DNA of 64,000 nucleotides from the NCBI RefSeq assembly GCF_001905845.1, contig NZ_LIVZ01000005.1, forward strand, positions 186,001-250,000. Reading direction: 5' to 3'. Position numbers and translations under genes: made by a program. Of the stretch, positions 46,608-54,711 are shown piece after piece; within the stretch, counting starts at the first letter, position 1, and the number at the start of each line of letters is the position of its first letter. The notes under the pieces were generated by a model. It did no database searches and had not been told where the DNA came from. It saw nothing but the letters and a program-made list of their open reading frames with translations. Source of the DNA: Streptomyces sp. TSRI0107. GTDB lineage: Bacteria > Actinomycetota > Actinomycetes > Streptomycetales > Streptomycetaceae.

Positions 46608-47284
46608 GCGCGCGACTCCTCACGGACCGGACGCAGACCGGGCCGTACCCCGCAGCCGCGGATGTCGGTGTACGTCGCCTCGAAGGTGCCCGCGTAGCCG
46701 AAGAGCGGGCCGAAGTAGCGGTTCACGACTTGGACCTGGATGCGGAAACGGCCGGTGGTGTCGTCGTACGACTCGCGGACCTCCGCCGTCGCGCCGACGA
46801 GTTCGGGGACGCGCACGTCCACCACGCCCTCGCGGAAGCGGTGCTCGCCGGAGCGGATCAGCAGGGAGCCGTCGGGTTCGGCGGCGAAGTGCAGTTCGCT
46901 GGCGAGGTGCTGGTGGGTGCCGAGGTAGTCGAGGACGCGGTCCCCCTTCGGGCTCAGCACCATCTGGGCGTCGAAGCGGCGGGGACGGCCGGGCAGTCGG
47001 AAGGTGCGCACGAAGCTCACCGTCTCACGGCCGAAGGTGTCGGTGTACGGCACGTTCTCGATGGTGAAGGGGACGTCGCGGCCGGTGCGCGGGACGAGGA
47101 TGTTGCGGGTGGTGCCGAGCGCCAGGAACGGCTTGACGAAGGCCCCGCCGTGCCAGATCCGGGTCATGACACCGCGGCCCGTGCAGGCTTCGCCGCTCGC
47201 CAGGCCCACGGAGAAGCGGCGCCGCAGCTGCGGGTGCAGACGGTCGAAGTCGGAGCCCATCACCGTACGGAAGATCGACGTCAT
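46604..47284 (-). CDS. DUF4166-domain protein
   Basis: 226 aa, conserved DUF4166 (FRTVMGSDFDRLHPQLRRRF at the start; NRYFGPLFGYAGTFEATY near the end). The domain is otherwise found fused to or beside saccharopine-dehydrogenase-like and lipid-related proteins. Overlaps its neighbours by four bases on both sides. No signal peptide. A role in membrane-lipid chemistry together with the SRPBCC protein is inferred. Confidence 0.85.
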   Translation of the reverse strand: MTSIFRTVMGSDFDRLHPQLRRRFSVGLASGEACTGRGVMTRIWHGGAFVKPFLALGTTRNILVPRTGRDVPFTIENVPYTDTFGRETVSFVRTFRLPGRPRRFDAQMVLSPKGDRVLDYLGTHQHLASELHFAAEPDGSLLIRSGEHRFREGVVDVRVPELVGATAEVRESYDDTTGRFRIQVQVVNRYFGPLFGYAGTFEATYTDIRGCGVRPGLRPVREESRA

Positions 47285-48042
47285 CGGGGGTTCTCCAGGG
47301 TGTGCAGCAGCCGGGGCGCGCGTACGCGCGTGGCGGGGGCGCGCAGGCAGCGGCGGGCGGCCGGGGTGTGGGCCAGGGGCGCCTTGAACAGGGCCAGGCA
47401 GATGGCGACGGCCAGCAGCAGCGGGCACAGGTAGGCGGCGGACGCGGCGAACGGGCCGAGGAGGCGGAGGGCGGAGTCCAGGCCGAGGCCGGTGCAGGCG
47501 AAGGCGATCACCAGCGCGCGCACGGTCAGCTCCGCGAGCCAGTTCAGCAGCGCGCGCTCCGGGGTGATCCCGCGTTCCAGCCACAGCCGGAGCCGGTCGA
47601 AGGACCAGGCCGTCGCCCAGCCCATGAGGGGGCGGAAGACGAGCCGGTCGGCGAGCGCGCCGATGGCGCCCCAGCGGGGCCGGTAGTCGTAGCCGGTGAG
47701 GAAGCGGACGCCGTCGCCGTCGGGGACGTAGCGCCAGTAGCCGCTGCCTTCGGCGAGCAGGGAGAGCGGGTGCGGGGAGGCGAAGCGCAGCGCGGAGGTG
47801 CGGGTGCCGTCGGAGCGTTCCCGCTCGCCGGCGGAGACGCCGGTGCCGGCGACCGTGAGGAAGGGCAGCACGCGGGTCGCGTACCGGATGCGCTGCGGTT
47901 CGCCCTCCCCGCGCGGGAGGTAGTCGATCTCTGTGAAGCGGAGGTCCCAGCGCTGGTGCTGGGAGGGCTCCTGGGTGCGGGCCCACAGCTCGTCGAGGTC
48001 GGCCCTGATCCGTGTCTCTATGTAGAGCCCCTTGAGGCCCAT
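47281..48042 (-). CDS. SRPBCC-like protein with C-terminal membrane segments
   Basis: 253 aa. The first 150 residues look like a START/SRPBCC lipid-binding domain (KGLYIETRIRADLDELWART; GYWRYVPDGDGVRFLTGYDY). The C-terminal part has two to three hydrophobic segments (LTVRALVIAFACTGLG, AASAAYLCPLLLAVAICL). Starts at an ATG preceded by GGGGGA; an earlier ATG in frame adds 14 residues. First gene of the SRPBCC-DUF4166-TetR unit. Probably handles a hydrophobic ligand at the membrane. Confidence 0.82.
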   Translation of the reverse strand: MGLKGLYIETRIRADLDELWARTQEPSQHQRWDLRFTEIDYLPRGEGEPQRIRYATRVLPFLTVAGTGVSAGERERSDGTRTSALRFASPHPLSLLAEGSGYWRYVPDGDGVRFLTGYDYRPRWGAIGALADRLVFRPLMGWATAWSFDRLRLWLERGITPERALLNWLAELTVRALVIAFACTGLGLDSALRLLGPFAASAAYLCPLLLAVAICLALFKAPLAHTPAARRCLRAPATRVRAPRLLHTLENPR

Positions 48043-48067
48043 GGCGAATCCCCCGTTCCGCGAAAGA

Positions 48068-48085
48068 TTTGAGCGACCGCTCAAA
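48068..48085. promoter_or_regulatory. Operator 1 of the SRPBCC-DUF4166-TetR operon
   Basis: TTTGAGCGACCGCTCAAA has perfect 8-bp arms. It lies 26 bp before the operon start. A second, nearly identical site is centred 43 bp away, about four helical turns. Probable binding site of the TetR protein encoded in the operon. Confidence 0.85.
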
Positions 48086-48110
48086 CTCTTGGAACGAGAC
48101 CGTACACGTA

Positions 48111-48128
48111 TTTGAGCGATCGCTCAAA
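48111..48128. promoter_or_regulatory. Operator 2 of the SRPBCC-DUF4166-TetR operon
   Basis: TTTGAGCGATCGCTCAAA is a perfect 18-bp palindrome. It lies on the same face of the helix as operator 1 and also about 100 bp before the divergent MarR gene, which it might therefore affect. Confidence 0.85.
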
Positions 48129-48229
48129 GGGTGTGGGCCGGGGAGTGGTGACGGCATTCCCGGATCGCCTGCGACCGAAAGGCGAGACAGGGCTGACCGG
48201 CATATGACTGGCCGGTAAGGTCTGATGAC

Positions 48230-48739
48230 GTGCCGAAGCCGCTCAGCCTTCCTTTCGACCCCATCGCCCGCGCCGACGAACTCTGGAAGCAGCGCTGGGG
48301 GAACGTGCCGTCCATGGCCGCCATCACCTCGATCATGCGGGCGCACCAGATCCTGCTCGCCGAGGTCGACGCGGTGGTCAAGCCGTACGGACTGACGTTC
48401 GCGCGCTACGAGGCGCTGGTGCTGCTCACCTTCTCCAAGGCCGGCGAACTGCCGATGTCCAAGATCGGCGAGCGCCTGATGGTCCACCCGACGTCCGTCA
48501 CCAACACCGTCGACCGCCTGGTGAAGTCCGGCCTGGTCGACAAACGCCCCAACCCCAACGACGGCCGCGGCACCCTCGCCACCATCACCGACAAGGGCCG
48601 CGAGGTCGTCGACGCCGCCACCCGCGACCTGATGGCCATGGACTTCGGCCTGGGCGCGTACGACGCCGAGGAGTGCGGGGAACTCTTCGCGATGCTGCGG
48701 CCGCTGCGGGTGGCGGCGGGGGATTTCGAGGAGGAATGA
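48230..48739 (+). CDS. MarR-family regulator
   Basis: 169 aa with the winged helix at about 60-115 (TFARYEALVLLTFSKAGELP, MVHPTSVTNTVDRLVKSGLV, NPNDGRGTLATIT). GTG start. Divergent from the SRPBCC operon; the downstream DUF3817 gene lies 88 bp away and may be co-transcribed. Targets unknown. Confidence 0.9.
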   Translation: MPKPLSLPFDPIARADELWKQRWGNVPSMAAITSIMRAHQILLAEVDAVVKPYGLTFARYEALVLLTFSKAGELPMSKIGERLMVHPTSVTNTVDRLVKSGLVDKRPNPNDGRGTLATITDKGREVVDAATRDLMAMDFGLGAYDAEECGELFAMLRPLRVAAGDFEEE

Positions 48740-48827
48740 GCCCGGGGCGCGCGAAGGGGTGACCCGGGGCGCGTGGAGGGGCGACCCGCAACAAGATCAC
48801 CCGGAACGGGTGGTTACGCTCGTACGC

Positions 48828-49166
48828 ATGAAAAAGAGCGTGCTGACCCGCTACCGCGTCATGGCGTACGTCACCGGCGTGCTGCTGATCCTGTTGACCT
48901 TCGGCATGATCGCCAAGTATGGGCTCAAGCTTGACGGCGCGGATGACTTCACCCAGGTCGTCAGCATCGCGCACGGCTGGCTGTACGTGGTGTACCTGGT
49001 CCTCGCCTTCGACCTCGGCTCCAAGGCGAAGTGGCCGATCGCCAAGCAGGTGTGGGTGCTGCTGGCCGGCACCATCCCGACCGCCGCCTTCTTCGTGGAG
49101 CGCCGCATCAGCCGCGAGCTGGAAGCGCAGGTCACGGACGCCTCGCCGGCCGTCGCGAAGGCCTAG
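48828..49166 (+). CDS. DUF3817 small membrane protein, copy 2
   Basis: 112 aa, three hydrophobic segments (RVMAYVTGVLLILLTFGMI, SIAHGWLYVVYLVLAFDL, VWVLLAGTIPTAAFFVE) and a charged tail ERRISRELE. Related to the copy at 45.3 kb. Starts at ATG followed by KKSVLTRY; a longer in-frame start lacks support. Separated from icmA by 84 bp with an operator-like palindrome. Confidence 0.85.
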   Translation: MKKSVLTRYRVMAYVTGVLLILLTFGMIAKYGLKLDGADDFTQVVSIAHGWLYVVYLVLAFDLGSKAKWPIAKQVWVLLAGTIPTAAFFVERRISRELEAQVTDASPAVAKA

Positions 49167-49219
49167 GCGCGCGGGCGATACAGCCGTACGGACCAGCGTG
49201 CGGCTGTCAGCCATCGACA

Positions 49220-49241
49220 TTTACTTGGACGTCCTAGTAAA
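49220..49241. promoter_or_regulatory. Candidate operator/promoter palindrome before icmA
   Basis: TTTACTTGGAC followed directly by GTCCTAGTAAA: 10 of 11 arm positions are complementary. It ends nine bases before the icmA start, so a bound repressor would block transcription. The outer TTACT/AGTAA half-sites resemble those in the 53-kb leader region. Confidence 0.65.
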
Positions 49242-49250
49242 TTCGAAGGT

Positions 49251-50951
49251 ATGGACGCTCACGCCATCGAGGAGGGCCGCCGACGCTGGCAGGCCCGGTA
49301 CGACGCCGCGCGCAAGCGCGACGCGGACTTCACCACGCTCTCCGGCGATCCCGTGGAGCCGGTGTACGGACCGCGGCCCGGGGACCGCTATGACGGGTTC
49401 GAGCGGATCGGGTGGCCGGGGGAGTTCCCGTTCACCCGGGGGCTGTATCCGACGGGCTACCGGGGGCGGACCTGGACGATCCGGCAGTTCGCCGGGTTCG
49501 GGAACGCCGAGCAGACCAACGAGCGGTACAAGATGATCCTCGCCGCCGGTGGCGGGGGCCTGTCCGTCGCCTTCGACATGCCGACGCTCATGGGCCGCGA
49601 CTCCGACGACCCGCGCTCGCTGGGCGAGGTCGGGCACTGCGGGGTGGCGATCGACTCGGCGGCCGACATGGACGTCCTGTTCAAGGACATCCCGCTCGGC
49701 GACGTCACCACCTCGATGACCATCAGCGGGCCCGCCGTGCCGGTGTTCTGCATGTACCTGGTCGCCGCCGAACGGCAGGGCGTCGACCCGGGCGTGCTCA
49801 ACGGCACCCTGCAGACGGACATCTTCAAGGAGTACATCGCGCAGAAGGAGTGGCTGTTCCAGCCGGAACCCCATCTGCGGCTGATCGGCGACCTCATGGA
49901 GTACTGCGCCGAACGCATCCCCGCCTACAAGCCGCTCTCCGTCTCCGGCTACCACATCCGCGAGGCCGGCGCGACGGCCGCGCAGGAGCTGGCGTACACG
50001 CTGGCCGACGGGTTCGGGTACGTCGAGCTGGGGCTCAGCCGCGGGCTCGACGTGGACGTCTTCGCGCCCGGCCTGTCCTTCTTCTTCGACGCGCACGTCG
50101 ACTTCTTCGAGGAGATCGCCAAGTTCCGGGCCGCGCGCAGGATCTGGGCGCGCTGGATGCGGGACGTGTACGGCGCGAAGAGCGAGAAGGCGCAGTGGCT
50201 GCGCTTCCACACGCAGACCGCCGGTGTCTCGCTGACCGCCCAGCAGCCCTACAACAACGTGGTGCGTACGGCGGTGGAGGCGCTGGCGGCGGTGCTGGGC
50301 GGGACCAACTCGCTGCACACCAACGCGCTGGACGAGACGCTGGCGCTGCCGTCGGAGCAGGCGGCCGAGATCGCGCTGCGCACGCAGCAGGTGCTGATGG
50401 AGGAGACCGGCGTCGCCAACGTCGCCGACCCGCTGGGCGGTTCGTGGTACGTCGAGCAGCTGACGGACCGGATCGAGGCGGACGCGGAGAAGATCTTCGA
50501 GCAGATCAAGGAGCGCGGGCTGCGGGCGCACCCGGACGGGCAGCACCCGATCGGGCCGATCACGTCCGGCATCCTGCGGGGCATCGAGGACGGCTGGTTC
50601 ACCGGCGAGATCGCCGAGTCCGCCTTCCGCTACCAGCAGGCTTTGGAGAAGGGTGACAAGAGGGTGGTGGGCGTCAACGCCCACACCGGGTCGGTCACCG
50701 GGGACCTGGAGATCCTGCGGGTCAGCCACGAGGTGGAGCGCGAGCAGGTCCGGGCACTGGGCGCCCGGCGCGGCGAGCGGGACGAGGCGGCGGTGCGCGC
50801 CGCGCTCGACGGCATGCTGGCCGCGGCACGGGACGGCTCCAACATGATCGAGCCGATGCTTCAGGCCGTGCGGGCCGAGGCGACGCTGGGCGAGATCTGC
50901 GGCGTACTGCGCGACGAGTGGGGGGTGTACACCGAGCCGGCCGGGTTCTGA
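49251..50951 (+). CDS. icmA: Isobutyryl-CoA mutase large subunit
   Basis: Catalytic subunit (566 aa) of the coenzyme B12-dependent mutase interconverting isobutyryl-CoA and n-butyryl-CoA. It is a methylmalonyl-CoA mutase TIM barrel without the C-terminal B12 domain, which IcmB supplies. The substrate-defining residues are Phe80 (TIRQFAGFG) and Gln198 (KEYIAQKE); true methylmalonyl-CoA mutases have Tyr and Arg there. Length and numbering are identical to S. cinnamonensis IcmA. GAAGG upstream. No icmB in the window. It links valine breakdown to butyryl-CoA, a precursor of fatty acids and polyketides. Confidence 0.94.
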   Translation: MDAHAIEEGRRRWQARYDAARKRDADFTTLSGDPVEPVYGPRPGDRYDGFERIGWPGEFPFTRGLYPTGYRGRTWTIRQFAGFGNAEQTNERYKMILAAGGGGLSVAFDMPTLMGRDSDDPRSLGEVGHCGVAIDSAADMDVLFKDIPLGDVTTSMTISGPAVPVFCMYLVAAERQGVDPGVLNGTLQTDIFKEYIAQKEWLFQPEPHLRLIGDLMEYCAERIPAYKPLSVSGYHIREAGATAAQELAYTLADGFGYVELGLSRGLDVDVFAPGLSFFFDAHVDFFEEIAKFRAARRIWARWMRDVYGAKSEKAQWLRFHTQTAGVSLTAQQPYNNVVRTAVEALAAVLGGTNSLHTNALDETLALPSEQAAEIALRTQQVLMEETGVANVADPLGGSWYVEQLTDRIEADAEKIFEQIKERGLRAHPDGQHPIGPITSGILRGIEDGWFTGEIAESAFRYQQALEKGDKRVVGVNAHTGSVTGDLEILRVSHEVEREQVRALGARRGERDEAAVRAALDGMLAAARDGSNMIEPMLQAVRAEATLGEICGVLRDEWGVYTEPAGF

Positions 50952-50979
50952 GCGCCGCGGCTGCGCCGCGGGGCACTTC

Positions 50980-51606
50980 CTAGGCCGCCGTGAGGCCCAG
51001 CAGCAGTATCCGCGTGAAGCTGTGGACCCACTCCTCGTCCACCGGTTCCGCGCTGACCAGTTCGCGGTGGACCACCGCGCCCGCCACCACGTCGAAGATG
51101 AGGTCGGCCGTACGGGCTGCCTCTCCGGGATCCGTCTCGGGGGGCAGCTCGCCGCGTTCCTGGGCTCGGGCGCGGCCCTCCAGGACCAGGCGCTTCTGCC
51201 GGTCGACGATGGAGGTGCGGATGCGTTCGCGCAGGGCGTCGTCGCGGGTGGACTCGGCCAGGACCGCCATCAGGCCGCTCTTCGCCTCGGGCCGTGCCAG
51301 GATCGCGGCGAACTGGAAGACCACGCCCTCGATGTCGGCGGCGAGGGTGCCGCGGTCGGGGAGGCGGAGTTCGTCGAAGAGTTCCGCCACCGCGTCGACG
51401 ACGAGTTCGTTCTTGCCCGCCCAGCGCCGGTAGAGCGTCGTCTTCGCGACCCCGGCGCGCGACGCCACGTCCCCCAGGGTGAGCTTCGACCAGCCGAGGT
51501 CGACCAGGGCCGCCCGGGTCGCGGCCAGGATGGCGGCGTCGGCGGTGGCGCTGCGCGGCCGTCCCGCGCGGCCGGCGTGGGTGCGGCTGTGCATGCCGTC
51601 GACCAT
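50980..51606 (-). CDS. TetR-family regulator
   Basis: 208 aa; HTH TKLTLGDVASRAGVAKTTLYRRW-like region (KLTLGDVASRAGVAKTTLYR) at about 40-60 after a basic N terminus (HSRTHAGRAGRPRS). I use the ATG with GGAAGG eight bases upstream; an ATG 12 bases downstream is the alternative. Convergent with icmA, divergent from the thioredoxin-like gene with a palindrome in between. Target unproven. Confidence 0.9.
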   Translation of the reverse strand: MVDGMHSRTHAGRAGRPRSATADAAILAATRAALVDLGWSKLTLGDVASRAGVAKTTLYRRWAGKNELVVDAVAELFDELRLPDRGTLAADIEGVVFQFAAILARPEAKSGLMAVLAESTRDDALRERIRTSIVDRQKRLVLEGRARAQERGELPPETDPGEAARTADLIFDVVAGAVVHRELVSAEPVDEEWVHSFTRILLLGLTAA

Positions 51607-51693
51607 AACCGGCGCCTTCCGGGCCGGCCCGTTCGCGCGCGCAGTGAGGCAGATCACCGCTGCGGGGTGCCGCGCGGGCCCCGTCTGCCATTA

Positions 51694-51710
51694 CGCTACG
51701 ACTCGTAGCG
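51694..51710. promoter_or_regulatory. Operator candidate between TetR and thioredoxin-like genes
   Basis: CGCTACG-ACT-CGTAGCG is a perfect 7-bp-arm inverted repeat, with AT-flanks extending the symmetry (TTACGC..GCGAAA). It is 88 bp before the TetR start and 114 bp before the thioredoxin start. Typical size for a TetR autoregulatory site. Confidence 0.65.
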
Positions 51711-51823
51711 AAAGCTCGTGAGCGGCACACGCGGGCGACGACCACAGGGCGTGGGGTGGGGACCCGGCGCCCGGCATGCACATCGCTTTTCACACACGCG
51801 CGGGAACGGGGGAGGATAGACGC

Positions 51824-52795
51824 ATGCAGCCACGGAACATGTCCATGAGCGGCGTCGTCGACCTCGCCGCGGTCAAGGCGGCCCAAGAGGCCAAGGCCAA
51901 GGCCGAGCAGGCGCGCGCCGAAGCGGCCCGCCACGGCGGGGGCGGCGCCGTCTCCCCGGCCGATCTCGTCATCGACGTCGACGAGGCCACCTTCGAGAGT
52001 GACGTCCTCCAGCGGTCCACCGAAGTCCCGGTCGTCATCGACTTCTGGGCCGAGTGGTGCCAGCCCTGCAAGCAGCTGAGCCCGGTCCTGGAGCGGCTGG
52101 CCGTCGAGTACAACGGGCGTTTCCTCCTCGCCAAGATCGACGTCGACGCCAACCAGATGCTGATGCAGCAGTTCGGGATCCAGGGCATCCCGGCCGTCTT
52201 CGCGGTCGTCGCGGGGCAGGCGCTGCCGCTCTTCCAGGGCGCGGCCGGTGAGGCCCAGATCCGGGAGACCCTCGACCAGTTGGTGGCCGTCGCCGAGCAG
52301 CGCTTCGGTCTGACCGGTCTCACCGTCGACCCGGAGGCGGAGCCGGGCGTGGCCCAGCCGCCGGCCCAGCCGGCCGGCCCGCACGAGGCCGCGCTGAACG
52401 CGGCGGCGCAGGCGCTGGACGCGGGCGACCTGGGCGGCGCGGTGCGGGCGTACCAGAACGTACTGTCCGATGACCCGGCCAACCCGGAGGCGAAACTGGG
52501 TCTGGCGCAGGCCGAGTTGCTCCAGCGGGTGCAGGGCCTCGACCCGCAGCGGGTACGCAAGGACGCCGCCGAGAAACCGGCCGACCCGCAGGCGCAGATC
52601 GCCGCCGCCGACCTCGATCTGGTCGGCGGGCATGTCGAGGACGCGTTCGGGCGGCTCATCGACACCGTGGCGCGCACGGCCGGCGACGACCGGGACGCCG
52701 TACGGCTGCGGCTGCTCGAGCTGTTCGAGGTCGTCGGGGCCGACGATCCGCGGGTGACCGCGGCCCGACGGGCGCTGGCGCGCGCCCTGTTCTAG
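51824..52795 (+). CDS. CnoX/YbbN-like thioredoxin-TPR protein
   Basis: 323 aa. A charged, helical N terminus (1-45) precedes a thioredoxin domain (about 48-155) with the redox-active WCQPCK (Cys79, Cys82), then a TPR region (about 190-323; AAQALDAGDLGGAVRAYQNVL). E. coli CnoX lacks the active CxxC pair; here it is intact, so reductase as well as holdase activity is possible. GGAGG eight bases before the ATG. Probably protects proteins under oxidative stress in the cytosol. Confidence 0.9.
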   Translation: MQPRNMSMSGVVDLAAVKAAQEAKAKAEQARAEAARHGGGGAVSPADLVIDVDEATFESDVLQRSTEVPVVIDFWAEWCQPCKQLSPVLERLAVEYNGRFLLAKIDVDANQMLMQQFGIQGIPAVFAVVAGQALPLFQGAAGEAQIRETLDQLVAVAEQRFGLTGLTVDPEAEPGVAQPPAQPAGPHEAALNAAAQALDAGDLGGAVRAYQNVLSDDPANPEAKLGLAQAELLQRVQGLDPQRVRKDAAEKPADPQAQIAAADLDLVGGHVEDAFGRLIDTVARTAGDDRDAVRLRLLELFEVVGADDPRVTAARRALARALF

Positions 52796-52825
52796 GAGTG
52801 ACACGGCTGCCGTCGCAGCACCGAT

Positions 52826-52863
52826 GCGGCCGCGCTTTGCCAAATCTTGGTAATCGCGGCCGC
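52826..52863. terminator. Cruciform hairpin after the thioredoxin-like gene
   Basis: GCGGCCGCG (52826-52834) pairs with CGCGGCCGC (52855-52863); inside, CCAA-atc-TTGG can form a second short stem. It starts 31 bp after the stop codon. No T-run; a factor-independent terminator of the Streptomyces kind is likely. Confidence 0.6.
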
Positions 52864-52865
52864 TG

Positions 52866-52878
52866 TTACTGCCAGTAA
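52866..52878. promoter_or_regulatory. TTACT-AGTAA palindrome 1
   Basis: TTACTGcCAGTAA has perfect 6-bp arms around one base. Three bases after the preceding hairpin. Confidence 0.5.
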
Positions 52879-52991
52879 GTCAGGGGCGCTGTTCTGTCGG
52901 GTTCCGTCCCGGCATTCCTTCTTTGTCACCCCCTCCGATGCCACCCTGAGTCGCCGACCGAGATCAAGGGGTCGTGGTTCGGTTATCCGGC

Positions 52992-53009
52992 CGTTACTAG
53001 CGAGTAACG
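52992..53009. promoter_or_regulatory. TTACT-AGTAA palindrome 2
   Basis: CGTTACT-AGCG-AGTAACG has perfect 7-bp arms, the same outer half-sites as palindrome 1, centred about 129 bp further on. A likely dimeric-regulator site controlling the downstream envelope module. Confidence 0.6.
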
Positions 53010-53386
53010 AACCCCCTTGTGCGGGCGGCGAGAATGCACCACGATCGGCGACGCTCGGTCCATTCCCGCACCCCGACAGCCAATCGGGTCGCGAGGTTTC
53101 CTGGGTCCCCACCGAGCAGAGCCGACGGCGGTGCCGCCGGCTCTTGGACAGGGGGGTCTTCGCCAGCGGGCGAAGCCTGTCCGGCAGGGTTGTGCGTGAT
53201 GCGTGTCAGGCGCGACCAGTGGTTGTCGCTCGGGGGTGATCGCCGGTGATTCGGGCGCGTTACGCGCCGCCGAGCGCGGGCGCTCTCCTTCCCGAGGACG
53301 TAGCACTTCTCCCATCCCTGCCCGGCTGAGCCGCCGAACCGGGGGCCAGTCAGGGTCAGGAGATGTACGTCCGAGAAGGAGGAAAT

Positions 53387-54022
53387 ATGGAGTCCCAGGT
53401 GCGTGGTGGGACCAGATGGAAGCGGTTCGCCGTGGTCATGGTGCCCAGCGTGGCCGCCACGGCGGCGATAGGCGTCGCGCTCGCGCAGGGTGCTCTCGCC
53501 GCGTCGTTCAGCGTTTCCGGACAGTCTTTCAAGGTTACGACCGAGCAGCTCGACGGCACGGGCTTCGCGCAGTACGGCGCTCTTGACGAGGGCTACACGC
53601 TCGACGGCAAGAAGACGGTTCACCCCGTCGCCGTCTCGGCGTTCAAGTCCGCGACCATCAAGAACATGTGTCAGTCGGTCGTCACGCCGAACATCCCGGT
53701 GCTCGGCAATGTCAGCCTGATCCTGCGGGCCGGCCAGGGTGACACCCCGGTCAAGGCCGAGAACCTGTACATCGACGTCGCCGAGCTGGAAGGTGACGCC
53801 ACCTTCCGCGGCATCGACATCGGTGTGGCCGCCAAGGACGCCTCCAAGGGTCCCGGCATGAAGGGCGGCAAGGAGCAGGCCAACCCGTTCGGGTTCGCTC
53901 AGCAGGCCGATTCGGTCACCCTCAAGGACGTGAAGCAGACGGCGTGGGCGACCACCGCCGGAACCTTCAAGCTCAGCGGCCTGAAGATGTCGCTGTCGAC
54001 GGGTGTCAAGGAGTGCTACTAA
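53387..54022 (+). CDS. DUF6230 secreted/anchored protein
   Basis: 211 aa. N-terminal RWKRFAVVMVPSVAATAAIG with ALAQGALA forms a signal sequence or anchor (about 10-38). The mature part is beta-rich with two conserved Cys (NMCQSV and the final KECY) that could form a disulfide. AAGGAGG precedes the ATG. I recognise the family (DUF6230) but no function. First gene of a three-gene envelope module; DUF6114 follows 110 bp later. Confidence 0.85.
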   Translation: MESQVRGGTRWKRFAVVMVPSVAATAAIGVALAQGALAASFSVSGQSFKVTTEQLDGTGFAQYGALDEGYTLDGKKTVHPVAVSAFKSATIKNMCQSVVTPNIPVLGNVSLILRAGQGDTPVKAENLYIDVAELEGDATFRGIDIGVAAKDASKGPGMKGGKEQANPFGFAQQADSVTLKDVKQTAWATTAGTFKLSGLKMSLSTGVKECY

Positions 54023-54132
54023 GCACTCGCTGACGGGCGGGGGCGCCGGTGGCACCCCCGCCCGTCCACTCTCCAACTCTGCATTCGCAGTACCACTCAC
54101 CACGGCAACGCCGTTCCAGGGAGCTGTTTTCC

Positions 54133-54711
54133 ATGAGCGCCGAGACTCCTGCCGCGCCCGGCAACGACGAGCACTACCTCCGGGTCTTTCGGCGGAACTT
54201 CCGCGCCTGGCGGGGCACCCGGCCGTTCTGGGCCGGCCTGTTCGTCATGCTCGGCGGACTCCCCATCGCCTACTTCCCGTACGCAAATCTCCGGCTCGGC
54301 CATCTGACGCTGGCGATGGCCACCACCGCGGGTGCCGGGTCCCTGATCATCGGCGTACTGCTCGTCGTCCTCGGCTTGAGCCTCTGGTTCCAGAAGCACG
54401 TCCGGGTCTTCGCGGGCGTGGCGGCGATCCTGCTGGCGCTGGTGTCCATCCCCGTCTCCAACCTCGGCGGCTTCCTCATCGGCTTCCTGTTCGCCCTCAT
54501 CGGCGGCGCGATGGCGGTGTCCTGGGCCGAGGGCGCGCCGCCCGCTCCGGCGCGGGCGGACGTCGGGGGAACGGGCACGGCCCCCGGGGACACCGGCCTC
54601 GGCAAGGCCCCGCAGGCCCCGGTCACGGACACGGACACGGTGGGTGCATCCGACGATCTGTCAGGAACGAGCCCCGGCAACGAGGCGAACGGGAGGCACA
54701 GTGCCGGCTGA
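54133..54711 (+). CDS. DUF6114 membrane protein
   Basis: 192 aa. After a cytoplasmic N terminus with FRRNFRAWRGTRPFWAG come four hydrophobic segments (about 33-50, 60-80, 85-110, 112-128) and a disordered Gly/Thr/Asp tail. GGGAG is upstream of the ATG. Its last 11 bases overlap the next gene. DUF6114 genes regularly accompany DUF6230 genes in Streptomyces (recall). Function unknown. Confidence 0.85.
   Translation: MSAETPAAPGNDEHYLRVFRRNFRAWRGTRPFWAGLFVMLGGLPIAYFPYANLRLGHLTLAMATTAGAGSLIIGVLLVVLGLSLWFQKHVRVFAGVAAILLALVSIPVSNLGGFLIGFLFALIGGAMAVSWAEGAPPAPARADVGGTGTAPGDTGLGKAPQAPVTDTDTVGASDDLSGTSPGNEANGRHSAG

Larger units (their letters stand above)
52796..53386. other. 591-bp intergenic leader, no credible gene
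   Basis: Six-frame inspection gives only Arg/Pro-rich frames without a ribosome site or family resemblance. The stretch holds a cruciform-type hairpin, two TTACT-AGTAA palindromes and, at its end, AAGGAGG before the DUF6230 gene. It therefore looks like a terminator plus a long regulatory region for the envelope module. Confidence 0.6.

Noticed and set aside
52983..53315. 110-aa minus-strand frame in the long intergenic leader
   Set aside because: Arg/Pro-rich, no ribosome site, overlaps regulatory palindromes; looks like chance.
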